Part shown: positions 1 through 10,325 of the stretch, in pieces | How the letters are laid out: every line of letters begins with the position of its first letter | How positions within the stretch are numbered: position 1 is the first letter of the stretch | Source: Corydoras sp. C115 | Lineage: Eukaryota > Chordata > Actinopteri > Siluriformes > Callichthyidae | NCBI GenBank assembly: GCA_019802505.1 | Contig: JAFMOC010000386.1 | Span: 752,001 to 816,000 of the forward strand | Length of the DNA stretch: 64,000 nucleotides | Direction: 5' to 3' | Notes under the pieces: generated by a model | Seen by the model: only the letters and a program-made list of their open reading frames with translations | Databases searched by the model: none | Told to the model about the DNA's origin: nothing | Made by a program: the position numbers and the translations under genes

Positions 1-195
1 ATTTTGAATCATTATCATTAAATAGTACTAGGTCAGATTTTTTTAGGGCCTGTTCTTCAAAATCACTTCTAATCACTGTTTGTGTCACCTGTTCACAGCT
101 GTGTTCATCGATGTCAGGTGCCATGTTTGCAGTTTTGTCTGGAGTCGTGTAGGTGATGTGAGGTTGGGTCACTGTATCTTGTCCTTTCTAGCCCT
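1..195 (-). pseudogene. Endogenous retrovirus pol fragment (possible RNase H start)
   Basis: Read on the minus strand, this stretch is nearly open and ends at the window edge in a sequence resembling the connection-to-RNase H start of fish endogenous retroviruses (a hydrophobic DLVLF followed by an Asp/Ser-rich turn, where the family has a VDGS-type motif). The first catalytic Asp region looks altered (NDND). No LTR or other pol domain is visible. This is a tentative call from pattern resemblance only; a protein search of the upstream neighbouring sequence would decide it. Confidence 0.3.
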
Positions 196-197
196 TG

Positions 198-275
198 TAG
201 GGTGACCAGATTCCAATTCACTAGATGTGGGACTAAGACTATATTTGTGTGGGCCTATGTGGGACACCAATGCAC

Positions 276-280
<5 letters not shown>
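198..280 (+). repeat. Dispersed repeat starting GGGTGACCAGATTC (hAT-like end?)
   Basis: This stretch matches, in inverse orientation, 24346-24425. Both copies run from a GGGTGA(C/T)CAGATTC terminus to the edge of a simple repeat, (TA)n here and (CA)n there. The terminus resembles the TAGGGTGACCAGA end seen at 46890-46965. It is probably a decayed non-autonomous DNA element with an internal microsatellite. Confidence 0.45.

Positions 281-353
<73 letters not shown>
281..353. repeat. (TA)n microsatellite
   Basis: An uninterrupted TA dinucleotide run of about 73 bp. It creates spurious Tyr-Ile ORFs in several frames. Confidence 0.98.
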
Positions 354-354
<1 letters not shown>

Positions 355-355
<1 letters not shown>

Positions 356-1656
356 AACCGCAGGGGTATTGTTATTATTATTTTTTTACTGGATCAAACT
401 GCACTGTCAGTCCCATTTGCTACAACCTGCAAATTGACTTGTTTGTTTAGTAAAGGTAAACACAACTAAAATTTTTCTATTCTTTATACAAATCACACAA
501 CATAGGTTTATTAAACTCGTATTTCTCCTGTTCAATGTAAAATCTGATAATTAGGCCGCCTTCAGTGCACGACCTGGAGGAAAAAATAAAACCTTTATCA
601 ATTAATTCATAAACAACAAAGCTGCAAAAAAGTCATAACATTAATCATTTGTGTAATATATGTCTTGACTAAACATTTTCTCAAACTCCGACCTGGAAAA
701 AATATAACCTCATAATTTGTCCTCATTAGGTAATGTCAGCCAGTCTGGTCTAGTGTAGTTAATTATCAGCCAAATCTTTATCCTTCATTAAACAAAAATT
801 GTGCTCGGTCCATTTTAAAACAACAATCTCTGATAATAATGCGGACGTGGGTCTCAGTTCTGTCCACATGACCTTATTGCAACGAATAAATAGTGAAATA
901 TTTATATAGTGGAACAATAAATAGTGGAATAGTGGAATATTTCAGTGGAAGATATACATCTGCACTGACCATTCTAAATGTCAACGTATACATTCTTGAC
1001 TTGATATAATCAGCATAATATCATAATAAGACATAACTGTAGAAGGTTATTCATAGTTATATGCAGACACAAATGGTTAAGATGAATCACTCATACACAA
1101 AAATCATATTTTCTTCACAATTCCCCCCTTTGATTCATTTTAATCATTCAATAGTTCTAACAGATTAATTTCAGCGTTTTCGAGTAGATCTTCTTTTAGG
1201 TATGGCTTGTTAACATTATTGAAGTTTCCTTTTTGGAGGCCTTGTGACCTTGCTCGCCCAGGTCCTCCAACAGAGCCAAAGTTGCGTCTTTACATATGGT
1301 CTGGTTTGGTGCTGCCAACAACTTTAAAAAAAAAGATCTCTGTCTGACTATCAAAGTCTTATCAGTCCCGGAGCCCATTTTCTGTCAGATATTAGTTCCG
1401 TCATAGTCAAACAGCCTGGTTTATTGTCAAATCTTCACAGGAAATCTCGTCTTTAAATTGGAAAATAGTGCTATTTATTTTTATATTTTAATGAGCTCAA
1501 ACTATTTTATTTGCCATAGCTAATTAAAATTAATTCACTAACTTCCCCCAATTCAACATTATTGAAACACAGAAACTAATTCAATTACCACAATTGTCTT
1601 CTTTCCAAACAGCAATACTTTTCACTACCCCCCCTTACTCATGACCTCATTAAAAA

Positions 1657-1703
<47 letters not shown>

Positions 1704-1845
1704 AAGACTTTTGAATATTAATATTATATTAATGAAGTCCTCCACGTCCCATTACCAAATATTTGAAAATAGGAGACGGTCGAAGGTTAAGGGTCGAAGG
1801 TGTGTGTTTTCGATGCCTTAAATATATGAGTCCAAAGATATTATT
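355..1845. repeat. ZP-locus flank repeat, copy A (left part)
   Basis: The sequence is collinear with 47363-48800 and 52337-53775 with scattered substitutions and small indels. It continues after two insertions at 3153-3196 and from 4830 onward. No convincing gene is seen; minus-strand frames show short broken open stretches only. The same flank accompanies every ZP copy in the window, so it is part of the duplicated unit. Confidence 0.85.
1660..1701. repeat. (CA)n microsatellite
   Basis: About 42 bp of CA. It is absent or nearly absent at the equivalent site in the copies at 48.67 kb and 53.65 kb, so this is a copy-specific expansion. Confidence 0.97.
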
Positions 1846-3147
1846 TGTAACAATCACCTGCGGCACCTGTCCCTCGTTTCGGTTTCTGATTATCTCACTT
1901 GGGTGATTGGTTGGGTTTGTCACGTGTTTAGTTGGGGTTTCTATTTAGTCTTCATTTCCTGTGATTCTGAGCACATCTTTATTTTGTGGTTATACACCCT
2001 ATGGTGCATTTGTTTGTTTACCCCCTTTCTGTTGGTGCCTCGGCATCACTTTTTTAATAAATTCTCGTTTTGGTTTTTATCCCGGTGTTCCAGTTGCCTC
2101 CTTCAGCATTTCTGCCACGGTGTGTTGCTGCGCATTCGTTCCGTGCAGGACGCACTCGTGGGAGCGTCTCCCTCTGTTTAGACCGGCTGACGCTGTGGCT
2201 TACGCGTAGCCGGATCCCGGGAGACACTCATTATGCGCGAGCGGCGTTCACGATTTCCCTGCAGAGCCGCTCATCTCCGGGGAACAACGGACATTTGTGA
2301 CAGAAAGACGTGCCCAACATCGGAGGTTTCTGGACACCTGGGATCACCCAATGTGGAGCAGAGGACCAGAGGCTGTACCGCCGATCTGACCGAGTCTGAG
2401 TACCGGGGACCGCCAAGGGCATAGCCCGGCTACCGGGGGCCGGCCATCGTCGACTCGGGATCGACGGCGAATGGCCTCAGTCGATCCCGAGCACCAGGGG
2501 CCGCCCATGTCGGACTCGGAGCACCAGGAGGTGCATTCTCCAGCCTCGCAGCGAGAGGTCGCCGATCTGCGACCACGCTGCGAGAGGACTGACGCTACGT
2601 CGCCAGCAGGGAGCAGCCGGCCAGATTCACAGCCTGAGGGACTTTTACCCCCCCCCCCCATTCTTTGTTTTTTGCGTGTAATGGTTATTATTATTATTAG
2701 GGGTGTATTCAACTACAGATTTTCGTAGTCGAATCTGATTCGTCAGATTTTCCCTATAGTCGACTGATAGTCAAATCAGTTAAAATTTCACCACAAGATG
2801 ACGCTATAAGCATAGTTTTTTCTTTTGTTTTTTCTAACAAAAGAAAAAATTTCTAGAAATTATGATGATTTTATTTGACAAAAGGCTATATATATATATA
2901 TATATATAACGAAAACAAAGACATTTCATGTAAAAACTAATGCTTAGCAGCAGCCATGGACACCCCCATGTGGTCAAAATGGTACATTCGACTATGAGGT
3001 TCATAGTCGACTACGGTTCTCCGAATCAAATCGTCGAATCAGCGAATATTGCAGCTCACCTCTAATTATTATGTTATGTTCCAGTTGCCTCCTTCAGCAT
3101 TTCTGCCACGGTGTGTCGCTGCGCATTCGTTCCGGACATTTGTGACA
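1846..3147 (+). mobile_element. LTR-type insertion, rearranged (TSD TTATT)
   Basis: The insertion begins TGTAACA and ends TGTGACA, flanked by the 5-bp direct repeat TTATT (1841-1845 and 3148-3152). The empty site is seen in the paralogous flank near 48.8 and 53.8 kb. A possible first LTR runs to about 2301 (also ending in TTTGTGACA, with AATAAA near 2058). A shortened second LTR end at 3079-3147 repeats 2091-2150. The sequence between them (about 2302-2697) has no recognisable gag or pol domain. A hAT MITE is nested at 2698-3064. Interpretation as a deleted LTR retrotransposon is inferred from termini and TSD. Confidence 0.7.
2698..3064. mobile_element. hAT-like MITE, copy 1 (8-bp TSD ATTATTAT)
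   Basis: This is a 367-bp element with ends TAGGGGTG and CACCTCTA, flanked by perfect 8-bp duplications (2690-2697 and 3065-3072). It has subterminal inverted GTAGTCGA/TCGACTAC-type motifs and an internal TA run. It is non-coding. A second copy in opposite orientation lies at 23793-24204. Confidence 0.9.
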
Positions 3148-3196
3148 TTATTTCTAAAAGATAACTTTTAATTACACAAGTGATTTCTGCACTATA

Positions 3197-4829
3197 CAGG
3201 TGCTGGTCAACGAATTAGAATAATTTGAAATAGTGCAATCATGAAATTCTTTGAATGCATTTTTTGTGCAGAAAGCAAATCAGGTGTTCACCGCACCTGT
3301 CCTACTCCTTAGACTAATCACAGAACTCGTTACCTGTAAAAAAATTTGCTCAGCTGAGCTTTCCAAAAGGCCCATTTAGGCCATTTAATTGTGACACTTG
3401 TTTTATTGAATTAGAATAATGGAGAAACCGTTTCATTGAATTAGAATAATTTTTATTATAATTACAATCATCACTTTCTCAGTATTTTGTGGCTTCCCCC
3501 TTGGCTTGTATGACTGCCTGAAGTCTGCGCGGCATCGATTTGACCAGCTTGTCGCAAGTTTCCGCACTCACAGCTTCCCAGGCAGTGGGGATGTTCTGAT
3601 TCAGTTGGTCCAGCGTAGTAGGCTTTCTGTCGCGAATTTTCCGCTTGACGATGGCCCAAAGGTTTTCAATGACATTGAGGTCAGGCAAGTTGGCCGGCCA
3701 TGCCAAAACTTCAAGCTGTTTTTTAGTGAACCAATCTTTGGTTGACTTTGCCGCATGAGCTGGTGCAAGATCCTGTTGAAATATGAAGTTTTCTTCGCCG
3801 AACTGTTCCTCAACAGTCAGAATCAGGAACGTTTCCAGAACATCTTGATATACGGCAGCATTGACAGTCTTCTTGAGGAAGCAGAGTTTCCCTACACCTC
3901 GAGCGGACATGCATCCCCAGACCATAACGCTCTGGGGAAACTTGACAGATCTTTTCACGCACTCGTGGTTGTAGGTTTCGCCACCACGACGCCAGACACG
4001 AGGACCTTGGTCACCGAAGGAGATGCAGAAGCGTGATTCGTCACTGAAGACCACTTTCTGCCAGTCTTCAGCAGTCCACTCGCCGTGTTCTTTGGCCCAC
4101 TTCAGCCGTTTCTCCATTTGTTTCTTGTTCAGCATCGGTTTTACTGCTGGAACGCGAGATTTGAAGCCGAGTTCGCGCAGACGACGGTAAGTGGTTGATC
4201 TGGAGACGTCAGCGCCGGTCTGCTTGTTCCACAAGTCGGTGAGCTCGGAAGTGGACTTGAACCGGTTGCTGACTGCGATCTTTCTCAGCTGCTTGTTGTC
4301 GCGAGCAGAAGTTTTTCGGACGCCGGAACAGTTGGTGCGCTTGCTGCAGTTTTTCTTGAGAGCTTTGCAGACGGAAGACTGGCTGATGCCGAGCTGCTCA
4401 GCAATTTTAGTTTGGGTCAAGCCTTGTTGGCGAAGGGCTTGAATTTGAGCCACTATTCCGGTTGAGAGGTCGCGCTGCTTACCCATGATTGATTTTACAA
4501 CTTAGAAATTCTACTCAACCCTGACTTTATACTGCACAGTGAACACTCTTCACAGAAAACAAAAATTCGAGCATTTATTCTAATTCAATGAAACGGTTTC
4601 TCCATTATTCTAATTCAATAAAACAACAGTGTCACAGTTAAATGGCCTAAATGGGCCTTTTGGAAAGCTCAGCTGAGCAAATTTTTTTACAGGTAACGAG
4701 TTCTGTGATTAGTCTAAGGAGTAGGACAGGTGCGGTGAACACCTGATTTGCTTTCTGCACAAAAAATGCATTCAAAGAATTTCATGATTGCACTATTTCA
4801 AATTATTCTAATTCGTTGACCAGCACCTG
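3197..4829 (-). mobile_element. Tc1-like DNA transposon, apparently complete
   Basis: This 1633-bp element starts CAGGTGCTGG and ends CCAGCACCTG, flanked by TA (3195-3196, 4830-4831). The empty site is visible at about 48850 and 53825. Terminal inverted repeats of about 250-260 bp are almost identical between ends. They carry direct-repeat copies of GAATTAGAATAAT at both outer and inner ends, an IR/DR-style arrangement. The transposase ORF is intact. The near-identity of the arms and the intact ORF indicate a recent insertion. Confidence 0.96.
3479..4486 (-). CDS. Tc1/mariner transposase (DD34E)
   Basis: A 335-aa protein of normal Tc1 length. Residues about 8-45 form an N-terminal helix-turn-helix of the paired-like type, and a second helix-turn-helix region follows to about 110. 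The catalytic triad is visible as D149 (FSDESRF), D239 (QQD) and E274 (VIENLW), with exactly 34 residues between the second D and the E, the Tc1 DD34E signature. Two usually conserved neighbours differ from common Tc1 forms: QQDLAPAH instead of QQDNAPxH, and ANLPDLN instead of AQSPDLN. The enzyme would cut and paste the element at TA dinucleotides in the nucleus. The start is the first Met, just inside the inner repeat. There is no frameshift or stop, so it could be active; activity is inferred. Confidence 0.95.
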   Translation of the reverse strand: MGKQRDLSTGIVAQIQALRQQGLTQTKIAEQLGISQSSVCKALKKNCSKRTNCSGVRKTSARDNKQLRKIAVSNRFKSTSELTDLWNKQTGADVSRSTTYRRLRELGFKSRVPAVKPMLNKKQMEKRLKWAKEHGEWTAEDWQKVVFSDESRFCISFGDQGPRVWRRGGETYNHECVKRSVKFPQSVMVWGCMSARGVGKLCFLKKTVNAAVYQDVLETFLILTVEEQFGEENFIFQQDLAPAHAAKSTKDWFTKKQLEVLAWPANLPDLNVIENLWAIVKRKIRDRKPTTLDQLNQNIPTAWEAVSAETCDKLVKSMPRRLQAVIQAKGEATKY

Positions 4830-5504
4830 TATAGGTTAATTTCTCATAATAGTTATGCCTTAAAGTATCTGACTCAGAAGTATTTTATAAGCATGCAGAA
4901 ATCTTAATTCTATCAGAGGCTTTTATAATACATAGACAGAGACTACTGTATATTGACATGTAGATCATAAAGTGATTTATATCCCTCAGAGGTCAATCTT
5001 ATCAATGCTTATATTTTACCATTAACAGGAGGTAAATAAGAGTTTGATTTCCAGTATTAAAAGATCGACTGGTACATTACTTAACTGTAGGATTAATAAA
5101 GATTACAATACAAAGTTACTAGGATTCTACTTACACAAATCGCACCAACTGTTTAATGGAAATGAGTTGTCCAAACTCAATAATGCCTTTTATCCTCTCT
5201 CCCCAGAAAAGTCCTCTCAGCCTCACCTCATGTGGAAGCTTACTTGTATATAAGCTTTTAACTTATTTAAAATTTCTGCCCAGGTCATTTAAATGTGAAA
5301 AGTTCAGGTATAAGATGGAAACATGTGTCAGCTTTAACAACAGTACAGATCATTCATTTTACTTGTATTTGATCATCACTTTGGGGTCTCTATTGTCCCT
5401 GTAAAAGTTGCTTTGCTAGAACTCACTGATGAGTGAGAACCAATTGTCCTTTCTTTCTGTTTGAGATAATCTCGTCACCTGTTTATGGCTTTTGAGTATC
5501 TGGC

Positions 5505-5510
<6 letters not shown>

Positions 5511-5583
<73 letters not shown>
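5511..5583. repeat. (AT)n tract flanked by a 20-bp direct repeat
   Basis: The AT run is bracketed by identical copies of TTTGAGTATCTGGCAGTCAC at 5491-5510 and 5584-5603. The paralogous flanks at about 49540 and 54515 have only one TTTGAGTATCTG and no AT tract. Confidence 0.9.
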
Positions 5584-5587
<4 letters not shown>

Positions 5588-6989
5588 AGTATCTGGCAGT
5601 CACATGTTTATAAGAAACAATTTGTATCAGTAATCTGAACCAGGTATAAATATACTTTATGATACTTTACAACATAATGTACATTTTTTTTTTTTACAGA
5701 TAATCACCTTAACGAGACATAGTGCATCACAGTGCAAATCGTTATTAATACATAATTATTATTGATTCAATACAGCACAAGTTTACTTATTTCTACACAC
5801 ACACACACACACAGTGTTAATCAGATATAAGAACAGAGTGCAAAGCTTGTAAGGATTGTGTCTATTTTCCAACTTTAAATTACCTCTAAATTTAATAAAC
5901 CACAAACTAATACTCATATTTCTTATAGACAAATGTACCAGGTTATTTATTTAACCTTTAACCCTATGTTGATTATTTTAAACCTAAATGACATTTAATC
6001 TGTGCAACATGTGATCCTGCTGCTGGCAGCTGTTCAGGTTCAGTCAGGCTGGTTATTTAAACAGTTGCTCACAGACAGACTGATAGACTGGTGAAATGGA
6101 CAGCTCTCTTGATCCTAAGAAACTGACCATGAACAATTCCCTAGCATCGACATCTCCCTGATCTGGGTGAGTCTGGGATCAAACAGACCCTCACCCGTCT
6201 TTGGTCGAGCGTGCCCTCACTTTCTCACAGCCTCCATCACACCCATATCTTTATAGCACACATTGTTTGATTCCAAACCCTGACATGTTCACCATTGACA
6301 TGAGTAAATGCTTTATTGAAGCAGTAAACCTTTAGTCTTTTACACTCTACTGCTTAAATTTTACTTTTATGTTTACTTTATTCTAATTCACAGTGTTCCT
6401 TAACTCATTATTGTATCATTTTATTTTACCCTCACTCACTATCATAAATTTTATTTATTTATTAATTTACTCATTTGCTTTTAGGTATGCTAATTTATTA
6501 TTCCCTAGTTTGGTTATTCTCCCCCACAATACAAGAAAGAGTTTAGAGTAGAAAATTAATAGGGTTTTAGTTTCTATACTCATGTCACACACTCATACCT
6601 TATCCACATGAACACAAAAACTTATCCTCTGGTCATGACCTTGTGAATTTTAAATAAAACCCAGCATTTAGTAATTTCTCAACACACATAAAATTGACAC
6701 CAACTAAATTTCTCATCAGCTCTTAGGTGGGGTTCACATTTTGGTGCCTGTGAGCTTTATCAATCAGGTCTGAGGTCTCAGTTACTGGAATGGACATGCT
6801 AAGCATGCACATTTTAGTGGCATACATTTTGAGCAGGTCAGGCTGACATTAACCACCATCCGTCTATTTCACAATCCTCGTCCACCCCCGGTCACCACAT
6901 ATCCACATTTACTGAACTTTGAGCTCTGCGTGTTTGTATTCCTTCACAGGTCAATAATGTACTATTGAGTCACTTGCAGCAGGTCAGAT

Positions 6990-6995
6990 TTTATT
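6990..6995 (-). promoter_or_regulatory. Poly(A) signal of ZP gene 1
   Basis: AATAAA on the minus strand about 45 nt after the stop codon, giving the very short 3'UTR typical of fish egg-coat genes. It is conserved at the same place downstream of ZP gene 2. Confidence 0.7.
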
Positions 6996-7039
6996 AAATG
7001 GCTTTACTGTTCAAAGCATGAAAAACTTTGCTGGTTCAG

Positions 7040-8878
7040 TTAAGACCTTTGGGTATAGATTACTTCTTTACTAGACACAATTGAAGCAGGAATGAGGTTC
7101 TGTTCTGCTGCAATATCTCTCCCTGTAAATCAAACACAATATCCATCAACATCCAATAGTTACTCAAGTAAAGAGAAGAAAGCATCTGAAGAAATCCACC
7201 CACTTTGTCTGCTGCATTGAGGCTGACAGCTGTTCATTGGACTGGGAACACACACAGCTGTACTGCAGTGGATGAAGATCTGAGAGAAAAGACAAAGTTT
7301 AATCCACTGGTTTTACATGTGAAGGATAACAAATTCGGAAATCCTTACCGTCTCTTGTAGAGGAGCCATGGAGTCAGGTCCCACAAAGGTGAACATCTTA
7401 AGGATGAAGCGTCTGTAATGGCTGGGAAATTGAAGTCCAGATGATGCATCCACTGGAACCAGCTTGGTCAGGTAGTGATCATCCTGGTATGGACACCTTT
7501 GGAGAAGAGAACCCCACATCACAGATCTGCACAAAAACAGGTCTTGAAACAGGAAATAATGCATGTACAGAGCATACCCATCCACCAGAAGGTCCCACTG
7601 GGGCAGGCTAAAGGGGCTAGTGGTAGAAGTGGCCCAGCAGCGATCCAACACCAGGACAAGGTTTGGATCAGTCCTTTGCAGGATGCGCACCTCAACATAC
7701 ACAGGTTCTCTTAGAACCTTGGTCACAGGGTAGTCAGCCTCACTGTAGTACGAGGTAAAGGCCACCCTCTCTGTGGAAGCAGAAGATTTATTATTGAAGA
7801 GATGAAGAATCTTTATTTCATTAGAGATGATCAACTCACCTTCCACACAGCCCTTTGTGCTACATTGTCCATTTGCCAGTCTCAGTTCTACTCGGAGTGG
7901 ACCAGAAGCCACCACTGGCAGCTGATCAGCATGGGTTAGGAGTTCAACAGCCACTGCCTCAAAGCTTGCAGCAGAATATCTACACTGGAAGTAAATCCTT
8001 AAAGAGAGATTAGATTCAGACAGAAGAAATCAATTTACTCTTAACTACAAAACTCCATATGCTGCTTTCTGATCAGAGGTACAGTCTTTTATTTGGAAGT
8101 TTATTATTTGGAGTTTGGAAGTCCTAATTAAATTCTACCAAAAACACTCGTGTGCAACTCACTCAAAGTAGCTGTCTCTTGTGATGGAACCCAATGGTCC
8201 AACACCAACCTCATATGAAGAGATCATCCTGTTCTCATAGATCACATAACCATTCTGGACCTACACAGACATTGTCACTTAATCTTAAAGTACAGTCACA
8301 GATTCTAACAGAAGAAGCTACAACACTAACCATCATGTTGGTTCCACAAGCGGTTACAGGAAACTGATAAATAGCAAATGCTCCAGTGTAGTCAGCAGGA
8401 GCACAGGGTCCATCACTTCCTCCTAACAAGCTGACTGAATCCAGGCTGATTCTTGGAAGTGTAGCATCTCTGGCTACTACAACCACAAACTGAGCATCTC
8501 GAGTACACTGGACCGTCACTGACCAAACAAAAAAACAGAGCAGAAGTTTAGGTCCAGCTCTGGACTAATACTCATGGAATTCTTAACAAAGACCTTACCC
8601 ATTTTTCCATAATAACAGGCTTGACCTTCAAAACAGCAATTGAGTTCACCACAGCGAGCAGCATTTACTCCTGGTTCACCACATGGAACCCTGTCAGCTT
8701 CTTTTACAAGGCATCTCTGAGCAGGATCAGAATACTTGATTGTAGTGTCATGAACAAGCTGAGAACCCTGAGATGGTTTCTTCAAGGCAGATGAACTCCA
8801 TGGTGGAGAAGCAGCAATGAAGCTTAAACTGCTGAGAGCCAAACTCACAAAAACTGCCCACAACCTCATATTCCCCAT
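7040..8878 (-). CDS. ZP-domain egg-envelope protein (ZPB/ZP4-like; fish zp2-type), gene 1
   Basis: An egg-coat glycoprotein, secreted and polymerised through its ZP module. Exons (minus strand): 8599-8878, 8331-8518, 8163-8260, 7840-7997, 7578-7770, 7349-7496, 7204-7279 and 7040-7122, all with GT/AG borders, totalling 1224 nt (407 aa). Residues 1-24 are a signal peptide. A trefoil (P) domain spans about C56-C88. The ZP module follows from about residue 95 (VQCT) to about 370. A furin-type RQRR site is at 379-382, followed by a hydrophilic 25-aa tail with no membrane anchor, as in many fish ZPs. There is no N-terminal P/Q repeat. The start at 8878 was preferred to an upstream in-frame Met at 8917 because a TATA-like box lies near 8930. 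Intron 5 (7497-7577) is 81 nt with no in-frame stop. It is very close to the gene at 59767-61583. Family assignment is strong; the orthologue name is uncertain. Confidence 0.9.
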
Positions 8879-8922
8879 GATTACCAGAGAGCATACAAAC
8901 AACCCATCCATGCCCAAGGTTC

Positions 8923-8931
8923 ACCCTTTAT
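8923..8931 (-). promoter_or_regulatory. TATA-like box of ZP gene 1
   Basis: The minus strand reads GGAATAAAGGG about 45-50 nt upstream of the chosen ATG. The same element and surrounding 280 bp are conserved upstream of ZP gene 2 (61620-61920). The promoter role is inferred from position and conservation. Confidence 0.45.
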
Positions 8932-8939
8932 TCCCTGTA

Positions 8940-10168
8940 GGTTCCTCATTAGTATTAGCTCCTCCTCTGGTTTAATTAATCACTGATGATGCTCCAGTCC
9001 TTTAATGTCACCACCTGCTGCTGCATGGAAATTCATTTTTCAAGCTGACAAAATAAAGATTTTTTAAAGTTAATTTGATATTTCAGAAATAAAATGATTA
9101 ATTTAATTAGTAATTAAAAAGAAATTAGTCTGTGCTTTAATGTAAAAGACATGTCTGTCATGTATTCTAGAAAGTTTAGATTAAAAGATATGTTCAGATA
9201 TGTTATATTCAACTCATGTCTATGTTCTAAATTTAAACAGTTTTAATTCAGCAATTTATTAGGATTATAGCTGATCATGTTTCAGAAATGGATCACAAAT
9301 GGTTCTGTTAATCTGTATGTTGGAAGTTTAAATCCAGAGTCCAGTCATGTTGCCAGTGTGTTATTATTGAGCATCTACAAGGTTTATTAACATAGGCCAT
9401 TATTTAGCAGAATTGTAATCCCATTGTAGTTTGAATTTGTTTTAATTTTAACAAAACAATCAGAACACAATTAACACAGCACACTAGTTGGAAACAAACA
9501 ACAGTGAAATAATGAGCTAATCGAAGCTGAAGGTGCTAAATGTGCATTTTGCGTTCTACAAACTGATCAGAGTTTGGTCTTAAAACTTCGCTCGTTACAG
9601 TAATACAATATATTTTCTGTGTTCCACCTCTTGTCAATAGGGGGTGCTGCAGCACCATCACACAATAAAACACCTCAGATTCACTGCTGGACTGAGCAAA
9701 ACCCAACAACCAAGCAGACCTGCACATTAACATCGTGCAGACAGTGTTGTGTGAGAGCTGATGAATTATCAGAGCAAAAAGAACACAAACTGTTTTAAAC
9801 TATAATTATTTTTCAAATCCAAACTTTTCAGCTGTTGTAACATCAAGTAAAACGGAAAGTTAAACCTTAACTTGATATTGGGCTCCACAGAGCCTGGATT
9901 GATTTGTAACACTTCAATAGTAAATTAAAAAGTCCTGCTTCTGTAACCGTTATTCTAACGTTTATAATATTTGTCATTAACACAAACTATCAGAACTCAG
10001 ATTAATCCATGTTAATAAATTAAGTCATGTGACAAGCCAGACTATCCTCAACCAATCAGAAGACAACAAAAAGCTTGATTTTAATGCAAATAGAATCCTG
10101 TGTAACTCAACAGCTTCAGAAGAACATCAGGATAATTTAAAGAGGTGATTATAGTTGAACTAAATCAT
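8940..10168. other. Intergenic, no gene recognised
   Basis: AT-rich spacer between divergently arranged ZP gene 1 (minus) and the ZP3-type pseudogene (plus). The first 280 bp are shared with the upstream region of ZP gene 2 and are probably promoter sequence. The remainder has only short spurious ORFs. Confidence 0.7.
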
Positions 10169-10176
10169 TATAAAAG
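10169..10176 (+). promoter_or_regulatory. TATA box of ZP3-type pseudogene
   Basis: TATAAAAG, 51 nt before the ATG at 10227, which is the expected distance for a compact fish ZP promoter. Confidence 0.6.
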
Positions 10177-10325
10177 TAAAGTGTCAAACATTTTCACAAC
10201 ATTCTTATGTGATTTAGTTAGTTGCAATGGGATTCAAACAAGGTTGGTTTCTGTTTGTAGTGCTGATAGGAGCTGGATTTTCTGATGCCCAGTGGACAGG
10301 ACTGGGATCTCAAGATCTTTTAAAG

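Larger units (their letters stand above)
4830..7039. repeat. ZP-locus flank repeat, copy A (right part)
   Basis: The sequence is collinear with 48850-49800 and 53825-54790 up to the CA tract near 5790-5812. It then follows 54825-56780 and 59575-59767 down to the 3' end of ZP gene 1. It lacks the 56351-56580 segment found in the right-hand copy. No gene is seen. It contains the (AT)n tract at 5511-5583. Confidence 0.85.

Noticed and set aside
202..450. Open frames of alternating Tyr-Ile across the TA tract
   Set aside because: They are produced by the dinucleotide repeat and carry no independent coding evidence.
2344..2712. A 122-aa minus-strand frame and an 85-aa plus-strand frame in the LTR-type insertion
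   Set aside because: They overlap on opposite strands in GC-rich sequence with no recognisable motif, and the plus-strand frame runs into the nested MITE.
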